Position numbers and translations under genes: made by a program
Notes under the pieces: generated by a model
The model's database searches: none
What the model was told of the DNA's origin: nothing
The model's input: the letters and a program-made list of their open reading frames with translations, nothing else
Assembly: GCF_900099835.1 (NCBI RefSeq)
Contig: NZ_FNKP01000001.1
Span: forward strand, 3,162,001-3,226,000
Source: Paraburkholderia fungorum
Lineage (GTDB): Bacteria; Pseudomonadota; Gammaproteobacteria; Burkholderiales; Burkholderiaceae
Length of the DNA stretch: 64,000 bases
Reading direction: 5' to 3'
In this document: positions 46,002 through 55,537 of the stretch, one piece after another
How the letters are laid out: every line of letters begins with the position of its first letter
Numbering within the stretch: position 1 is the stretch's first letter

Positions 46002-46547
46002 CTACGCCTTAATCCGATGCGCGAACTTCTGACGAAACTTCGCCACTTTCGGCGCCACCACGAACGAGCAGTACCCCTGATTCGGATGCTGCGCAAAATA
46101 GTTCTGGTGATACGCCTCCGCCGGCCAGTAGTTGCCATCGAGCGGCAACACCTGCGTCACGATCTGACCGTCGTAAATGCGCTGCTCGCCAACTTCGCGG
46201 ATTGCCTGTAACGCGGTCTCACGCTGCGCGTCGGAGTTCGTGAAAATCACCGAGCGATACTGCGTGCCCACGTCGTTGCCCTGCCGGTTCAACTGGGTCG
46301 GATCGTGGATCGCGAAGAAAATGTCGAGAATCTCGCGGTAACTGATCTTCGACGGATCGAAGTCGACATTCACCACTTCGGCGTGGCCAGTCACGCCGTC
46401 ACAGACCTGTTCGTAGGTCGGGTTCTGCGTCTGGCCGCCCGCATAGCCCGATTGCACCGAATTCACGCCATCGACGCTCAGATACACCGCTTCGAGGCAC
46501 CAGAAACACCCGCCACCGAGGGTGGCGATTTCGCCTGTCTGACTCAT
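46002..46547 (-). CDS. msrA: Peptide-methionine (S)-S-oxide reductase
   Basis: The 181-residue repair enzyme reduces methionine S-sulfoxide. The GCFWCLE motif carries catalytic Cys14, and GYAGG, HAEVV, DPTQLNRQGNDVGTQYRS and the C-terminal YHQNYF segment are all present. AAGGAGCA precedes the ATG. It is monocistronic and divergent from a flavin reductase gene. Confidence 0.95.
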   Translation of the reverse strand: MSQTGEIATLGGGCFWCLEAVYLSVDGVNSVQSGYAGGQTQNPTYEQVCDGVTGHAEVVNVDFDPSKISYREILDIFFAIHDPTQLNRQGNDVGTQYRSVIFTNSDAQRETALQAIREVGEQRIYDGQIVTQVLPLDGNYWPAEAYHQNYFAQHPNQGYCSFVVAPKVAKFRQKFAHRIKA

Positions 46548-46803
46548 GCTGCCTGCTCCTTGATCTTTGATAGTCGGCCATGCCGGGCCTGCTTTGCCGC
46601 AACGCTCGTGCCATCGGCAGGATTTTGCAGCTTAACGGGTTTCCCCTTCTCCGGCTGGGGTCACGGCCTGCGCGCCGCGATTGCAGTTAAAATTGGGGCT
46701 AATCGACGATTTTCACTATGACTTTCGAATCATTTGTTTTCAACCGCGCGCGCGGTGGGTTCAGCCCCGGTTTCACCCGACTGGCGCCAGGAACCTCCCC
46801 CCG

Positions 46804-47313
46804 ATGAAGCACGCCAGCCCGCCCAATTTCGACCAGCCCGCCTTCAAACAGGCGCTCAGTCAGTTCGCCACCGGCGTCACCGTTATTACAACGCGTTCGG
46901 CATCCGGCCAGTTGATCGGCATCACCGCCAGTTCATTTAACTCGGTTTCGCTGAATCCGCCGCTGGTGCTGTGGAGTCTCGCCACCCGCTCGGCGTCGAT
47001 GCCGGTGTTCCGTACCAATAGTCACTACGTGATCAACGTGCTGGCGGCGACGCAGCTCGATCTGTGCAAGCGCTTCGCGACCGTGAAGGGCGACCGTTTC
47101 GAAGGTGTGTCGCACGCGGAAGGCGATACCGGCATGCCCGTGCTCGATGGTGCGCTCGCGTGGTTCGAATGCCATAACCGCAGCCGTTATGAAGAAGGCG
47201 ACCACGTGATCTTCGTCGGCGAAGTGGAACGCTGCGGCGTGCATGAGAATGCCGCGGAGATTGCGCCGCTCGTGTTTCAGAACGGACAGTTTCACGGGCT
47301 TAAAACGCTGTGA
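46804..47313 (+). CDS. Flavin reductase family protein (HpaC/RutF-like)
   Basis: The 169-residue protein has the FMN-binding split-barrel of flavin reductases (FATGVTVITTRS, GITASSFNSVSLNPPLVLWSL, FRTNSHYVINVLA, GDHVIFVGEVE). It likely supplies reduced flavin to a two-component monooxygenase or acts on its own. No monooxygenase gene is adjacent. ATG 46804 begins the conserved part; AGGA lies 11-12 bases upstream. Confidence 0.87.
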   Translation: MKHASPPNFDQPAFKQALSQFATGVTVITTRSASGQLIGITASSFNSVSLNPPLVLWSLATRSASMPVFRTNSHYVINVLAATQLDLCKRFATVKGDRFEGVSHAEGDTGMPVLDGALAWFECHNRSRYEEGDHVIFVGEVERCGVHENAAEIAPLVFQNGQFHGLKTL

Positions 47314-47453
47314 AGGCGTTTGCGGGTGCCGCGTGATAGCGGGCACCCGTCAGTTCAGTGGCATGAGTCGCATCGGCGGCATTGGGATACTTGCGTCCAG
47401 CGAGGCTAGCCGCCCGCCGAGGCGCCCGCCTTCTCGGCCGGCGACGCCCACCC

Positions 47454-47969
47454 TCAGCGATCGTTATGCGCCGCGCTATGCCCGCCGGTTTTCGCCACTA
47501 GCGACACCGGCACGCCCGAATCTTCCTTCAGCGTCTGCAGCACGATATTCGAACGGATATCCATCACGCCGGGCGCTTTATACAGCCGCTGCAGCACGAA
47601 ATCAGAATAGTGTTTGAGGTTGTGCGCGAGCACGCGCAGCAAATAATGGCTCTCGCCAGTGACGACAAACGCGCCGGCCACTTCCGGCCAGTCACGCACT
47701 GCCTCTGCAAAGCGCTCGTGCCAGTTTTCCTGGTCGTTGCGCATCGACACCTGCACAAACGCTTCCAGTTCGAAACCCAGAACTTCGCGATTCAGACACG
47801 CGCGGTAATGTTCGATGACGCCCTGCTCTTCCAGCAAACGCAGGCGCCGCAGACAGGCTGATGGCGAGAGCGAGATGCGCTCTGCGAGGTCGAGATTGCT
47901 GATCCGTCCTTCTTGCTGAAGCACCGTCAAGATACGGCAATCGGTGGCGTCGAGCGAGATCGCGTTCAT
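47454..47969 (-). CDS. kynR: Lrp/AsnC-family regulator of kynurenine genes
   Basis: The 171-residue regulator has an N-terminal helix-turn-helix (GRISNLDLAERISLSPSACL) and the Lrp RAM ligand-binding domain (VAGAFVVTGESHYLLRVLA). It is divergent from kynB, the usual place of KynR, which in this group of bacteria activates kynBUA in response to kynurenine. The assignment rests on position and family. A dyad in the 130-bp intergenic region is a candidate binding site. Confidence 0.85.
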   Translation of the reverse strand: MNAISLDATDCRILTVLQQEGRISNLDLAERISLSPSACLRRLRLLEEQGVIEHYRACLNREVLGFELEAFVQVSMRNDQENWHERFAEAVRDWPEVAGAFVVTGESHYLLRVLAHNLKHYSDFVLQRLYKAPGVMDIRSNIVLQTLKEDSGVPVSLVAKTGGHSAAHNDR

Positions 47970-48025
47970 ATTCGGTCTCCCTTTCCGGTTTGAATCAAAT
48001 TATGTTCCAAGACAGGGCTCAGAAG

Positions 48026-48044
48026 GTGATTTTTTCGCAATCAC
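48026..48044. promoter_or_regulatory. Candidate KynR operator dyad
   Basis: GTGATT (48026-48031) and AATCAC (48039-48044) form a perfect six-base dyad with seven T/C-rich bases between. It lies between the divergent kynR and kynB genes, 56 bp before the kynB ATG. Lrp-type regulators bind such A/T-centred dyads. Confidence 0.4.
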
Positions 48045-48099
48045 ATTTCACGGCAAGACACCTATCATTCCCGGATAGACATATTCCGCAGATGGAGAC

Positions 48100-48759
48100 A
48101 TGCAAACACTCTGGGACATCACCCCCGCCGTCGATACCGCGACGCCCGTCTGGCCAGGCGACACGCCGGTCACGATCGACCGCGTATGGCGCATGGAGGC
48201 GGGCTCGCCCGTCAACGTCGCGCGGCTGACGCTGTCGCCGCACACCGGCGCGCACACCGACGCACCGCTGCATTACGACGCAGAAGGCGCGGCAATCGGC
48301 GAGGTGCCGCTCGATATTTATCTCGGTTTATGCAGGGTGATTCACTGCATAGGGGTATCTCCTGTTGTGATGCCACAACACCTCGCCGGGTCGCTCGAGA
48401 ACCTGCCGCCGCGAGTCTTACTGCGGACTTACAGAAATGCGCCGACTGCCGCCTGGGATAGCGCGTTTTGCGCGGTCGCGCCCGAGACGATCGACCTGTT
48501 CGCGTCGAAGGGAGTGAAGCTGGTCGGCATCGATACGCCGTCGCTCGATCCGCAGGAATCGAAGACGATGGACGCTCATCATCGAATCCGCGAGCACAAG
48601 ATGGCGATTCTCGAAGGCATCGTGCTCGATGCGGTCGCGCCCGGCGACTATGAGTTGATCGCGCTGCCGCTGAAGCTGACCACGCTCGACGCGAGTCCGG
48701 TGCGGGCGGTTTTACGCGCGTTGCCTGGGGCGCGGGCCGAGGCGCCGCCGGGGGTTTAG
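48100..48759 (+). CDS. kynB: Kynurenine formamidase
   Basis: The 219-residue metal-dependent hydrolase converts N-formylkynurenine to kynurenine. The metal-binding motif [12 protein letters not shown] gives His48, His52, Asp54 and His58, and [19 protein letters not shown] is typical of KynB. It leads the kynBUA cluster, the second step of tryptophan degradation. The spacing to kynU (173 bp) is wider than usual and contains short repeats. Confidence 0.95.
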   Translation: MQTLWDITPAVDTATPVWPGDTPVTIDRVWRMEAGSPVNVARLTLSPHTGAHTDAPLHYDAEGAAIGEVPLDIYLGLCRVIHCIGVSPVVMPQHLAGSLENLPPRVLLRTYRNAPTAAWDSAFCAVAPETIDLFASKGVKLVGIDTPSLDPQESKTMDAHHRIREHKMAILEGIVLDAVAPGDYELIALPLKLTTLDASPVRAVLRALPGARAEAPPGV

Positions 48760-48775
48760 TGCCCGTGTTTAGGTC

Positions 48776-48842
48776 TGGGGCTTCGATCTGAGATTTAGGT
48801 CAGGGGCTTAGGTCGGAGGCCTGGCCCCGACGCTTAAGCCCG
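48776..48842. repeat. Short imperfect direct repeats between kynB and kynU
   Basis: Words of the form TTTAGGTC and GGGGCTT occur three times within about 65 bp (near 48778, 48795 and 48808). No function is apparent; replication slippage could produce them. Confidence 0.5.
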
Positions 48843-48932
48843 GCACGTCGCCCCGAAACGTATCAAGCGCCGCACGCGCATTCCCAATCGAACTTTTCAC
48901 CGAATCTGAACGAATTCACCCACGGAACCGCC

Positions 48933-50183
48933 ATGAACCATCGTGACGAAGCACTGGCGCTCGATAGCGCCGATCCGCTCGCGCCGCTGCGCGCCCAATT
49001 TGCGCTGTCGCCGACCACCATCTATCTCGACGGCAACTCGCTCGGCGTGCCGCCTGCCGCCGCCGCGCAACGCGCGCAGACCGTGATCGCCGCCGAATGG
49101 GGCGAAGGCCTGATCCGCAGCTGGAACAACGCCGGCTGGTTCGAACTGCCGCGCCGTCTGGGCAACAAGCTCGCGCCGCTGATCGGTGCCGACGACGGCG
49201 AAGTGGTCGTCACCGATACGATTTCGATCAACCTGTTCAAGCTGCTCTCCGCAGCCGTACGGGTCGCGAATGCGCGCGATCCGAAGCGTCGCGTGATCGT
49301 GTCCGAGCGCTCGAATTTCCCGACCGATCTGTACATCGCGCAAGGCCTGATCGAGCAGCTCGACCGGGGCTACGAATTGCGTCTGGTCGACGACCCTTCC
49401 GAGTTGCCTGCCGCCATCGGCGACGACACGGCCATCGCGATGATCACGCATGTGAACTACCGCACCGGCTACATGCACGACATGGCCGCGCTGACCCAAC
49501 TGATCCACGACAAGGGTGCACTCGCGCTGTGGGACCTCGCGCATTCGGCGGGCGCAGTGCCGGTCGACCTCAACGGCGTCAACGCGGATTACGCGGTCGG
49601 CTGCACGTATAAGTATCTGAACGGCGGACCGGGTTCGCCCGCGTTCGTGTGGGTGCCGAAGCGGCATCAAAACGATTTCGCGCAGCCGCTGTCCGGCTGG
49701 TGGGGACATCGCGCGCCGTTCAGGATGGAACCGGCGTATCAGCCGGACGACGGCATCGGCCGCTTTCTTTGCGGCACGCAGCCGATGGTGTCGATGTCGC
49801 TGGTCGAATGCGGGCTCGACGTGTTCCTGCAAACCGACATGCAGGCGATTCGCCAGAAGTCGCTCGCGTTGACCGATCTGTTTATCGAACTGGTCGAAGC
49901 GCGTTGTAGCAAGTTTCCGTTGAAGCTGGTCACGCCGCGTGAGCATGCGCAGCGCGGCTCGCATGCGAGCTTCGAACATCCGCATGGCTATGAGGTGATG
50001 CAGGCGTTGATTGCGCGTGGCGTGATCGGCGATTACCGCGAGCCGCATGTGCTGCGATTCGGTTTTACGCCGCTCTATACGCGCTTTGTCGATGTGTGGG
50101 ATGCGGTTGAAACCTTGCGCGAAGTGCTCACGCAGGAAACCTGGCGTGCGCCTGAATTTGCCGCGCGCGGTGCGGTGACTTGA
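48933..50183 (+). CDS. kynU: Kynureninase
   Basis: The 416-residue PLP enzyme cleaves kynurenine to anthranilate and alanine. [11 protein letters not shown] near the start, [14 protein letters not shown] and the PLP-lysine motif [12 protein letters not shown] (Lys227) are diagnostic. It ends 10 bp before kynA, so the two are cotranscribed. Confidence 0.96.
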   Translation: MNHRDEALALDSADPLAPLRAQFALSPTTIYLDGNSLGVPPAAAAQRAQTVIAAEWGEGLIRSWNNAGWFELPRRLGNKLAPLIGADDGEVVVTDTISINLFKLLSAAVRVANARDPKRRVIVSERSNFPTDLYIAQGLIEQLDRGYELRLVDDPSELPAAIGDDTAIAMITHVNYRTGYMHDMAALTQLIHDKGALALWDLAHSAGAVPVDLNGVNADYAVGCTYKYLNGGPGSPAFVWVPKRHQNDFAQPLSGWWGHRAPFRMEPAYQPDDGIGRFLCGTQPMVSMSLVECGLDVFLQTDMQAIRQKSLALTDLFIELVEARCSKFPLKLVTPREHAQRGSHASFEHPHGYEVMQALIARGVIGDYREPHVLRFGFTPLYTRFVDVWDAVETLREVLTQETWRAPEFAARGAVT

Positions 50184-50193
50184 GGAGCCTGTC

Positions 50194-51141
50194 ATGACCG
50201 ATCACATGCAAACGCCGGGTTTGCCGGAAGAAAAAGCTGCGCAAGGCTGTCCGTTTGGACATGGGCGTGAGGCAACGGCCGCCGACTCCTCTCCCCGTTC
50301 AGTTGACGATGCCACTTCCGGCGATGGCTGGCACGACGCGCAACTCGATTTCTCGGAGTCGATGAGTTACGGCGACTATCTGTCGCTCGGGACGGTGCTG
50401 GATGCGCAGCATCCGTTGTCGCCGGATCACAACGAGATGCTGTTCATCATTCAGCATCAGACGAGCGAGTTGTGGATGAAGCTCGCGCTGTACGAGTTGC
50501 GTGCCGCGTTGAAGGCGGTGCATCGCGACGAGTTGCCGCCCGCGTTCAAGATGCTTGCGCGCGTGTCGCGGATCATGGAGCAACTCGTTCAGGCGTGGAG
50601 TGTGCTCGCAACGATGACGCCGTCCGAATACACGGCCATGCGGCCTTATCTGGGAAGTTCTTCCGGGTTTCAGTCTTATCAATATCGGCAGATCGAGTTT
50701 CTGCTCGGCAATAAGAACGCGCAGATGTTGAAACCGCATGCGCATCGGGCGGATGTTTTTGCTGAAGTTAAGGCTTCGCTCGAAGCGCCGTCTTTTTATG
50801 ATGAAGTGGTGAGGTTGCTGGCACGGCGCGGGTTCGCGATTTCAGCCTCGCGGCTGGAGAGGGACTGGACGCAGCCTACTGTGCATGATGCTTCGGTTGA
50901 AGCGGCGTGGCTGGAGGTTTATCGGAATCCTTCGCAGCATTGGGAGTTGTATGAGATGGCCGAGGAACTTGTCGATCTCGAGGATGCTTTTCGGCAGTGG
51001 CGGTTCAGACATGTCACTACCGTTGAAAGGATTATCGGGTTTAAGCAGGGGACTGGCGGGACGAACGGCGCGGTTTATCTCCGGAAGATGCTGGATGTGG
51101 TTTTGTTTCCTGAGCTTTGGCAGGTTAGGACGATGTTGTAG
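50194..51141 (+). CDS. kynA: Tryptophan 2,3-dioxygenase
   Basis: The 315-residue heme enzyme opens the tryptophan indole ring, the first step of the pathway. [45 protein letters not shown] and [13 protein letters not shown] are conserved. The N-terminal 45 residues ([14 protein letters not shown]) are a variable extension common in Burkholderia. A large inverted-repeat element follows 47 bp after its stop. Confidence 0.95.
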   Translation: MTDHMQTPGLPEEKAAQGCPFGHGREATAADSSPRSVDDATSGDGWHDAQLDFSESMSYGDYLSLGTVLDAQHPLSPDHNEMLFIIQHQTSELWMKLALYELRAALKAVHRDELPPAFKMLARVSRIMEQLVQAWSVLATMTPSEYTAMRPYLGSSSGFQSYQYRQIEFLLGNKNAQMLKPHAHRADVFAEVKASLEAPSFYDEVVRLLARRGFAISASRLERDWTQPTVHDASVEAAWLEVYRNPSQHWELYEMAEELVDLEDAFRQWRFRHVTTVERIIGFKQGTGGTNGAVYLRKMLDVVLFPELWQVRTML

Positions 51142-51188
51142 GTTGGGTTCGCCTCGTGTGGCGGGTTCTGGTTTTGAATGTGGTGTTG

Positions 51189-52052
51189 GTGGTGTTGGCC
51201 TTTTCTTGTGATCACGGTGGTCTATTTGCACTGCCCCTGTGCGGGGGGGAGCTTTTTTGGGCAGCGCCCTTTGGTGGTGTGCTTCGTGGCGTTGGCCTTT
51301 CCTTGCTGTCACGGTGGTCTATTAGCGCTGCCCCTGTGCGGGGCGGCACTCACTTTCTTTGCCGCCGCAAAGAAAGTAAGCAAAGAAAGCGGGCTCACAC
51401 CGCTAGCTCATAAGCGGGTCCCCTGGCTTGGAGGGGGCAGTGGTGCATCTGGAATCAGTGCTTCCGCACACTCCGCCTTAGTGACAAGGCAGTCATTCTT
51501 CCGGCGGCGCTTCGCGCGCCGTCGCGGTCCTTCCCAAACCCCGCGCTCATGCTTCCGTGCAACCTCGTTCTGAGGGCACGCTATCCAATCGAATTGTGGT
51601 TTATGCGCCCCCGCGTTTCGGCACGGGCGCACTGCGTTCCTGATCGAACAAGCATTCGGCAGAGCATCACGAGGCAACCCGATTGCACACCAACCAACGC
51701 GGGGACCGACCCATTCCGGCGAGCACTAGTGCGAGGCGGGAAGCATGACTGCCTTGTCACGAACGCGGAGTGTGCGGGAGCACCGATTCCAGATGCACCA
51801 CTGCCCCCTCCAAGCCAGGGGACCCGCTTCATAGCTAGCGGTGTGAGCCCGCTTTCTTTGCTTACTTTCTTTGCGGCGGCAAAGAAAGTGAGTGCCGCCC
51901 CGCACAGGGGCAGTGCTAATAGACCACCGTGATCACAAGGAAAGGCCAACGCCACGAAGCACACCGCCAAAGGGCGCAGCCCAAAAAAGCTCAGCCCCGC
52001 CCCGCACAGGGGCAACGCTAATAGACCACCGTGACCACAAGGCCAACACCAC
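51189..52052. repeat. Large inverted-repeat element (about 315-bp arms, about 235-bp centre)
   Basis: The left arm (51189-51503) and right arm (51739-52052) are near-identical in inverted orientation. Each arm holds two direct copies of a roughly 100-bp module (GTTGGCC..., CACGGTGGTCTATTAGC, GCCCCTGTGCGGGGC), then CTTTCTTTGCCGCCGCAAAG with AAAGAAAGTAAGCAAAGAAA, and then GCGGGTCCCCTGGCTTGG. The centre is unrelated. Open frames crossing the arms encode FFAAAKKVS-type peptides on both strands, a sign of repeat sequence rather than genes. No transposase, terminal target duplication or known IS feature was recognised. Similar sequence is, as I recall, dispersed in many Burkholderia genomes. Confidence 0.85.
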
Positions 52053-52083
52053 AAAGAACCTACCCAAAACAAAAAACAAAAAA

Positions 52084-52821
52084 TCACCTCGCCGTATACC
52101 CCCCATCAACCGGCAAAGCCACCCCACTCACCATCGAAGCTGCCTCACTCAACAAAAACAGAATCACCGCAGCCACCTCAGCCGACTCGGCAAACCGCCG
52201 CAAAGGAATCGCCGCCAAAGCAGGATCCCGCTTAACCGGATCACTCCACGCAAGCACCGCCATCGGCGTCAACGTAACCGTAGGATTAACGCTATTCACG
52301 CGAATCCCAAACGGCCCCAACTCGATACAAAGCGCGCGCGTCACCGCGTCCATAGCCGCCTTGGAAGCCGAATAACTCAAATGATCGTCCAGCGCGACAA
52401 GAGCGGCCTGACTCGACACGTTCACGATACTGCCCGCGCGCTTACCTTCGATCATCCCGCGCGCGACATGCTTGGCAACCAGCACCGCGCCGCGCGTATT
52501 CACCGCCATCACCCGATCGAAACTCGCAGCCGTCGTGTCCACCGCGCGCTCCAGCAACGCAATGCCCGCGCAATTCACCAGGCCGTCGAATGCATCGAGC
52601 GAACCCAACGCATCGTCGATTGCAGCCTCGTCGCCGACGTCCAGCACCAGCGGCTCGCAACCGGTTTCCTCCGCGAGTCGCGCTAGTTCGTTCACGTTAC
52701 GCGCTGCCGCCACGACATTCGCGCCCGCAGCGCACAGCGCTTCGACAGTCGCGCGGCCGATACCGCTCGATGCACCCGTCACGAGAATCGAGCGGCCAGA
52801 AAAATCGAAAGTAGCATTCAT
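52084..52821 (-). CDS. SDR oxidoreductase, L-xylulose reductase (DCXR)-like
   Basis: The 245-residue short-chain dehydrogenase has the NADP-type motif TGASSGIGRA, NCAGIALLE, VSSQAAL with the catalytic Ser, and YSASKAAMDA. The segment NPTVTLTPMAVLAWSDPVKR closely resembles human dicarbonyl/L-xylulose reductase (NPTV, WSDP, IPLxxFAE). It may interconvert a pentulose and its pentitol in the adjacent polyol pathway. Its start overlaps the FGGY kinase stop by four bases. Its stop lies about 30 bp from the inverted-repeat element. Confidence 0.85.
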   Translation of the reverse strand: MNATFDFSGRSILVTGASSGIGRATVEALCAAGANVVAAARNVNELARLAEETGCEPLVLDVGDEAAIDDALGSLDAFDGLVNCAGIALLERAVDTTAASFDRVMAVNTRGAVLVAKHVARGMIEGKRAGSIVNVSSQAALVALDDHLSYSASKAAMDAVTRALCIELGPFGIRVNSVNPTVTLTPMAVLAWSDPVKRDPALAAIPLRRFAESAEVAAVILFLLSEAASMVSGVALPVDGGYTAR

Positions 52822-54362
52822 GATGATTGCAACCGATGCATGACCGGCTTCAACGCCGGATAGAGGTCCGTATAAACGCCAAAGCGCTGCTCGTATAACG
52901 TCATTCGCACAGCATCGGGTTGCGCGCGTTCGACCAAAGTCACCCAGCCGCGCTGCGCGTCGTCACGCGAAACAAGCCCGACGCCTACCGCTGCAAGTAA
53001 CGCCGCGCCCATCGCCGCTTCGACATCCTGCTCGATCGTGTAGACCGGATAGCCGGTGATGTCCGCGATAATCTGCATCCACAAATCGGAATGCGCGGCG
53101 CCGCCGACGACGATCAGTTTGTCATCGAGCGATTGCGCGCCTTTGCGCCCTGCCTCGATGTTGTGCTTCAACGCAAACGACACGCCCTCCAGCACCGCGC
53201 GGTACAGATGCGCGCGCGTATGAAAGAGGCTCAGGCCAACGAACGCGCCGCTCGCCTTTGCGTCCCACACAGGACTGCGTTCGCCCATCAGATACGGCAG
53301 AAACATCACGCCGTCCGAACCGGCCGGGACCTTGCCTGCGGACTCTTCCAGCAAACGATGCGCGTCGCCATGCGGCATCGCGCGCGCGGCTTCGATCTCG
53401 GCCTGGCAGAACTGCTCGCGATACCAGGTGACCGACGCGCCCGCCGTAATCGCACCGCCGAATACGTAGATATCGTGCTGGCCGTTGAAGACGTGCGGCA
53501 TGCTGATCAACCCATGACGCGCGTCGACCGATTGATTGATGTAGCCCCAGCACATGCTCGTGCCGATCATCGCGACATGCTGCCCTGACCGCGTGACGCC
53601 AGCCGCGAACGTTGCCATCGCGGCATCCACGCCGCCCGCGACGATCGCCGTGCCCGTGTCGAGTCCGAGTTGCTCCGTCCACTGCGATAACAGGCCACCC
53701 ACCACGTCCGATGAATCGACCAGTCGCTCCGGCATCATCGTCGCGGGAATGCCGAGCATGTCGAGCGCTTCGTCAGACCAGTCGCGTTTCGCGATGTCGT
53801 AGACGCCGCCGATGTTGCCCGCCGAACTATGATCGACCGCGACCTCGCCCGTCAGCATGTAGATCACGTACGCGTTCGGCGGCAGGAAATAGCGCGTTTT
53901 CGCCCATACGTCCGGCTCGTGATCGCGCAGCCACAACATCTTCGTATAGCCGTAGTAGCTGTCCACACCGTTGCCGGTAATCGTGTAGAGCCGTTCGAGA
54001 TCGACGTTTGCGCGCACCCACTCGACCTCGCGCGTCGCACGCCGATCCATCCAGATCAGACACGGCGCGAGCGGGCGCATTTCGTTGTCGACCGGAATAC
54101 CCGAGCCGCCGTACAGACTGCTCACGCACACCGCCTTGATCGACTTCGCCGCGACGCCCGCCTGCTTCGCTTTGCCCACGCAAGCGGCGATGCATTCCAC
54201 CACCGCCTTCAACCACACCGCCGGCCATTGTTCAGCCCACAGCGGCTTGGGCGTATCCGGCTGATAGCCCGACGCATGTTGCGCGACGATCGTGCCATGC
54301 TGATCGACCAGCAGCGCCTTGGTGCTCTGCGTGCCGATGTCGATGCCGATCACGTAGTTCAT
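52818..54362 (-). CDS. FGGY-family carbohydrate kinase (pentulose kinase-like)
   Basis: The 514-residue ATP-dependent kinase has the FGGY N-lobe motif IGIDIGTQSTKALLVD, WMDRRATREVEW, SSAGNIGGVYDI and the C-lobe signature VVGGAAHSDLWMQIIAD. It is distinct from the xylulokinase gene 8 kb away and is cotranscribed with a dehydrogenase, a reductase and an ABC transporter. It should therefore phosphorylate a ketose made by the zinc dehydrogenase or SDR, perhaps D- or L-xylulose or ribulose. Substrate is inferred from context. Confidence 0.85.
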   Translation of the reverse strand: MNYVIGIDIGTQSTKALLVDQHGTIVAQHASGYQPDTPKPLWAEQWPAVWLKAVVECIAACVGKAKQAGVAAKSIKAVCVSSLYGGSGIPVDNEMRPLAPCLIWMDRRATREVEWVRANVDLERLYTITGNGVDSYYGYTKMLWLRDHEPDVWAKTRYFLPPNAYVIYMLTGEVAVDHSSAGNIGGVYDIAKRDWSDEALDMLGIPATMMPERLVDSSDVVGGLLSQWTEQLGLDTGTAIVAGGVDAAMATFAAGVTRSGQHVAMIGTSMCWGYINQSVDARHGLISMPHVFNGQHDIYVFGGAITAGASVTWYREQFCQAEIEAARAMPHGDAHRLLEESAGKVPAGSDGVMFLPYLMGERSPVWDAKASGAFVGLSLFHTRAHLYRAVLEGVSFALKHNIEAGRKGAQSLDDKLIVVGGAAHSDLWMQIIADITGYPVYTIEQDVEAAMGAALLAAVGVGLVSRDDAQRGWVTLVERAQPDAVRMTLYEQRFGVYTDLYPALKPVMHRLQSS

Positions 54363-54415
54363 ACAGTCTCCGTTTTATAGTCCGCTGGTGCACGCGCTTT
54401 GTACCGCGCAAAAAC

Positions 54416-55504
54416 TCACGCGCGCGGTTTCAGCAGCACCTTGATCGAATCGAGCGAATTCGCAATCCTGATCGCGTCGTCCCACTCTTCCAGCGAAAAG
54501 CCGTGCGTGACAATACCTTTCGATGTGACGAGTCCGCGCGCCAGCAGATCGATTGCAATCGGATAGCAGTACGGCCCCAGATGCGCGCCGCGTACGTCGA
54601 GTTCCTTGCGGTCGCCGATCACCGACCAGTCCAGCGTCGTATCCGCACCGAACACTGAAAACTCCACGAAACGCCCGAGCTTGCGAATCAGGTCCATCCC
54701 CTGGTTGACGCCGATCGGCGCACCGGTCGTTTCAATATACACATCGCAGCCGTAGCCGTCCGTCAGCGAATGGATGATCGCGAGCGCGTCCTGCTCTTTC
54801 GGATTGATCGTCACGTCCGCACCGTATTCGCGTGCCAGCGCGAGGCGCTCTTCCACCAGATCGATCACTACCAGTTTCTTCGGTGTCTTCAGATGCGCGA
54901 CTTGCGTCATCATCAATCCGAGCGGACCGGCGCCTGCGATCACCACCACATCGTCGAGTTGCAGATCGCCGCGATTGACCGTGTGAATCGCGCACGCCAA
55001 CGGCTCGATAATCGCGGCGTCTTCGAGAGAAATGCCGTCGGGAATCTTATGAACAATCGCGGTCGGCGGAATGCGCATGTATTCGGCCATGCCGCCGTCC
55101 GCGACTTCGCGCTGGAAACCGAAAATGTTGTGCACTTCGCACATCCAGTACTTGCCGGATTTGCAATAACGGCACTTGCCACAAGGCACAATCTGTTCGG
55201 CGATCACGCGGTCGCCCGGTTCGACGCCGAAGTGTTCGGCTGCGCCTTCGCCGATTTCTTCGACATAGCCAAAGAATTCGTGCCCCGGAATCACCGGCGC
55301 TTTTACCCACGGGCTCGGGCCACCCCAGAACATTTTCGCGCCGGAATGGCATTTGCAATCGCTCGCGCAAATGCCGCACGCAGCAATGCGGATCACCAGT
55401 TCGTGCGTGCCGGCCTTCGGTTTCGACACCTGTTCGACGCGATAATCTTTCGGCGCGTGACAGACGATGGCGGTCATGTTCTCTTTGTCGGATTGTGTCG
55501 TCAT
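54416..55504 (-). CDS. Zinc-dependent polyol/alcohol dehydrogenase (MDR family)
   Basis: The 362-residue protein has the GroES-like catalytic domain with GHEFFGYVEEIGEGA and the four-cysteine structural-zinc loop (CGKCRYCKSGKYWMC), and a Rossmann domain with GAGPLGLM. This pattern fits sorbitol, xylitol or threonine dehydrogenase-like enzymes. Flanked by a CUT2 sugar transporter and an FGGY kinase, it likely oxidises the imported polyol to a ketose. A short N-terminal extension precedes MTAIVCHAPKDYRV, where the family sequence begins, so the second Met (residue 10) is a possible start. Confidence 0.85.
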   Translation of the reverse strand: MTTQSDKENMTAIVCHAPKDYRVEQVSKPKAGTHELVIRIAACGICASDCKCHSGAKMFWGGPSPWVKAPVIPGHEFFGYVEEIGEGAAEHFGVEPGDRVIAEQIVPCGKCRYCKSGKYWMCEVHNIFGFQREVADGGMAEYMRIPPTAIVHKIPDGISLEDAAIIEPLACAIHTVNRGDLQLDDVVVIAGAGPLGLMMTQVAHLKTPKKLVVIDLVEERLALAREYGADVTINPKEQDALAIIHSLTDGYGCDVYIETTGAPIGVNQGMDLIRKLGRFVEFSVFGADTTLDWSVIGDRKELDVRGAHLGPYCYPIAIDLLARGLVTSKGIVTHGFSLEEWDDAIRIANSLDSIKVLLKPRA

Positions 55505-55537
55505 TGCATGGTCCTGCTAAAAGGAGTCGAGGGGAAT

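Noticed and set aside
48320..48400. Foreign insertion inside kynB suggested by lower GC
   Set aside because: The reading frame and KynB family sequence ([11 protein letters not shown]) continue without a break, so it is ordinary codon variation.
51549..52087. Open frames on both strands encoding FFAAAKKVS-type peptides
   Set aside because: They run through the inverted-repeat arms and appear in both orientations, so they reflect repeat sequence rather than genes.
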